Below, in pieces: positions 5,242 to 6,492 of a stretch of DNA of 6,492 bases. The position numbers and the translations under genes were made by a program. The first letter of the stretch is position 1; every line of letters starts with the position of its first letter. The notes under the pieces were generated by a model. That model did not search any database. It was not told where the DNA came from and saw only the letters and a program-made list of their open reading frames with translations. The stretch covers positions 1 through 6,492 of the forward strand of contig JAHAIU010000162.1 in the NCBI GenBank assembly GCA_018372555.1, in the 5' to 3' direction. This DNA comes from Clostridium sp. Its GTDB lineage: Bacteria > Bacillota > Clostridia > Clostridiales > Clostridiaceae.

Positions 5242-6477
5242 ATGCGCCTTTTAGGTTTAGAGTTGAAGCGTGTACTAAAAACTAGATTAACATGGATTTT
5301 ACTTCTAGGAGCAGTAATATGTTCTGTATTGTTCGCATATATACCGACTACATTTATGTATTATACGGATAATAATGGACAAACATTGGAAGGTGTTAGT
5401 GCAATCAGGCGTTACAAGGAAATTAGAGAAGAAATATCTGGAGAAGTTACACCAGAAAAAATTCAATATGCAATAGAATCAGTGCAGGAAACATTGAGAG
5501 AAAATGGGGTGAAAGATATTTATGAATTACCTAGTGACGTTTATAAAGAAAAATATTTGCCCTATGCACCATTAATTAAAAGCGTTTTAGAGGTGAATGT
5601 GAACCCTGTGACAGGCATGGAACCTGAAATTATGGACTTAAATCCAGGGAATGCTAAAGATTTTTATGAAGATTCTTTGGAAAAGTTAATTTCTCTGATG
5701 GAGATGGAGCAACCGAATTCAGATATGGCACAAAAAGATGCTATAGAAAAATTCAGTAATGTTCCAAAACCATTTTATTATTATTCAGGTATTACGGCAG
5801 ATGCTATGGACTACCAACCCTTTTTATTATTCATTATTATGCTTTGTTGCAGTATCATTGCTGCACCGATATTTTCTTCAGATTATCAGACTGAAGCAGA
5901 CAGCATTTTACGTTGCACAAAATATGGACGTAATCGCCTAGCTGTTACCAAAATTTTATCAGCCTTTTTGATTTCTGGAGTAGCATTTACAATTTGTGCT
6001 TTGATATGGATATTAGTAACAAATAGTCTTTTTGGATGGGAGAGTTTACAGACATCTATTCAGATGCTCTTTTCAATTAATATATTAGTGCCATGGACTG
6101 TAGGGCAAATGCAATGGATACTTATTATTGTGAGTGGAATATTACTATCAGCAATGCTTAGTTTTGTATTATTCTTATCATCAATATGTAAAACACAGGT
6201 TGCATCTTTAACAGGCACATTAGTTACTTGTATACTTCCAATATTTTTGTCAGCCATATTACCTGGATCAATTGGAAGCTGGGTTCATAGTATTTGGCCA
6301 TCTGGAGGATTAGCCCTTCAAAATAGTATACTTTATGACTTTGCAGGATTTGATTATTTAAATATTGGCTCATTTTCTATATGGGTTCCATATGCGGTAA
6401 TTATAGTAGCTATAATACAGATACCATTATTTTTAAGTTTGACAGTTTATTCTTATAACCATCATAAGTTAGATTAA
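5242..6477 (+). CDS. ABC-2 type transporter permease
   Basis: A 411-residue membrane protein with ABC-2 exporter layout. A short cytoplasmic N-terminus (MRLLGLELKRVLKTRLTW) leads into helix 1 (about 16-36). A long hydrophilic extracellular domain of some 155 residues (37-191) follows, probably helical with a charged central part. Helix 2 (192-212) comes next, then the cytoplasmic coupling segment with E218 and RNRLAVTKIL (230-239). Further helices lie at about 236-262, 291-315, 320-344 and 379-402. The order TM1, large ectodomain, TM2, coupling helix, TM3-6 is typical of ABC-2 permeases working with CcmA-type ATPases. Its start follows the ATPase stop codon without a gap, so the two should form one exporter. 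The large ectodomain could bind substrate or take part in signal sensing, but this is inference. Six of ten arginine codons are CGN. It appears complete. The last 15 nt of the window show no terminator. Confidence 0.9.
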   Translation: MRLLGLELKRVLKTRLTWILLLGAVICSVLFAYIPTTFMYYTDNNGQTLEGVSAIRRYKEIREEISGEVTPEKIQYAIESVQETLRENGVKDIYELPSDVYKEKYLPYAPLIKSVLEVNVNPVTGMEPEIMDLNPGNAKDFYEDSLEKLISLMEMEQPNSDMAQKDAIEKFSNVPKPFYYYSGITADAMDYQPFLLFIIMLCCSIIAAPIFSSDYQTEADSILRCTKYGRNRLAVTKILSAFLISGVAFTICALIWILVTNSLFGWESLQTSIQMLFSINILVPWTVGQMQWILIIVSGILLSAMLSFVLFLSSICKTQVASLTGTLVTCILPIFLSAILPGSIGSWVHSIWPSGGLALQNSILYDFAGFDYLNIGSFSIWVPYAVIIVAIIQIPLFLSLTVYSYNHHKLD

Positions 6478-6492
6478 AATATTTATTAATTA

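Noticed and set aside
5759..5941. Nested + strand frame inside the permease gene
   Set aside because: It is out of frame within a complete ABC-2 permease with no supporting initiation signal.

Overview
The window is very AT-rich and looks like a low-GC Gram-positive anaerobe, most likely Clostridium in the broad sense. Supporting signs are strong AGGAGG-type ribosome binding sites, TATAAT-type promoters, short hairpin-plus-T-tract terminators, and a gene content (TetR, Rpn-type nuclease, VanZ-like, sigma/ABC operon) typical of clostridial genomes. All convincing genes are on the + strand. No RNA gene, CRISPR array or complete insertion sequence is visible.

The left half (1-2891) is a row of independent single-gene units. 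A TetR-family regulator (45-623) ends at a clear terminator. About 250 nt of AT-rich DNA follows, containing a well-formed promoter (TTGATA-N17-TATAAT). That promoter serves an Rpn/PD-(D/E)XK nuclease family gene (945-1766), which has its own terminator at 1819-1858. Next is a decayed GNAT acetyltransferase: the first ~48 codons are intact with a start and RBS, an in-frame TAA follows, ten more plausible codons follow, and the rest is missing. A VanZ-like membrane protein (2233-2847) comes next, preceded by a palindrome and closed by a perfect-stem terminator (2850-2891).

The right half (about 2892-6477) is one compact four-gene operon. It encodes an ECF-type sigma-70 factor (3030-3578, TTG start), a six-helix membrane protein probably starting at an overlapping TTG (3562-4338), an ABC ATPase (4357-5241) and an ABC-2-type permease (5242-6477). 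Genes overlap, abut, or are 18 nt apart, so they should be co-transcribed. The second protein occupies the place where an ECF operon normally carries its anti-sigma factor. It lacks the usual zinc-type anti-sigma signature and looks like a permease with a cytoplasmic N-terminal extension. The likely scheme is a membrane-sensed stress or antimicrobial signal that releases the sigma factor, which then raises expression of its own exporter. This is inference from gene order.

The two halves differ in codon use. By manual count, 24 of 25 arginine codons in the TetR, Rpn and VanZ genes are AGA/AGG, whereas 26 of 48 in the four-gene operon are CGN. This suggests the sigma/ABC module came from another Firmicute lineage. 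It is the most interesting unit in the window.
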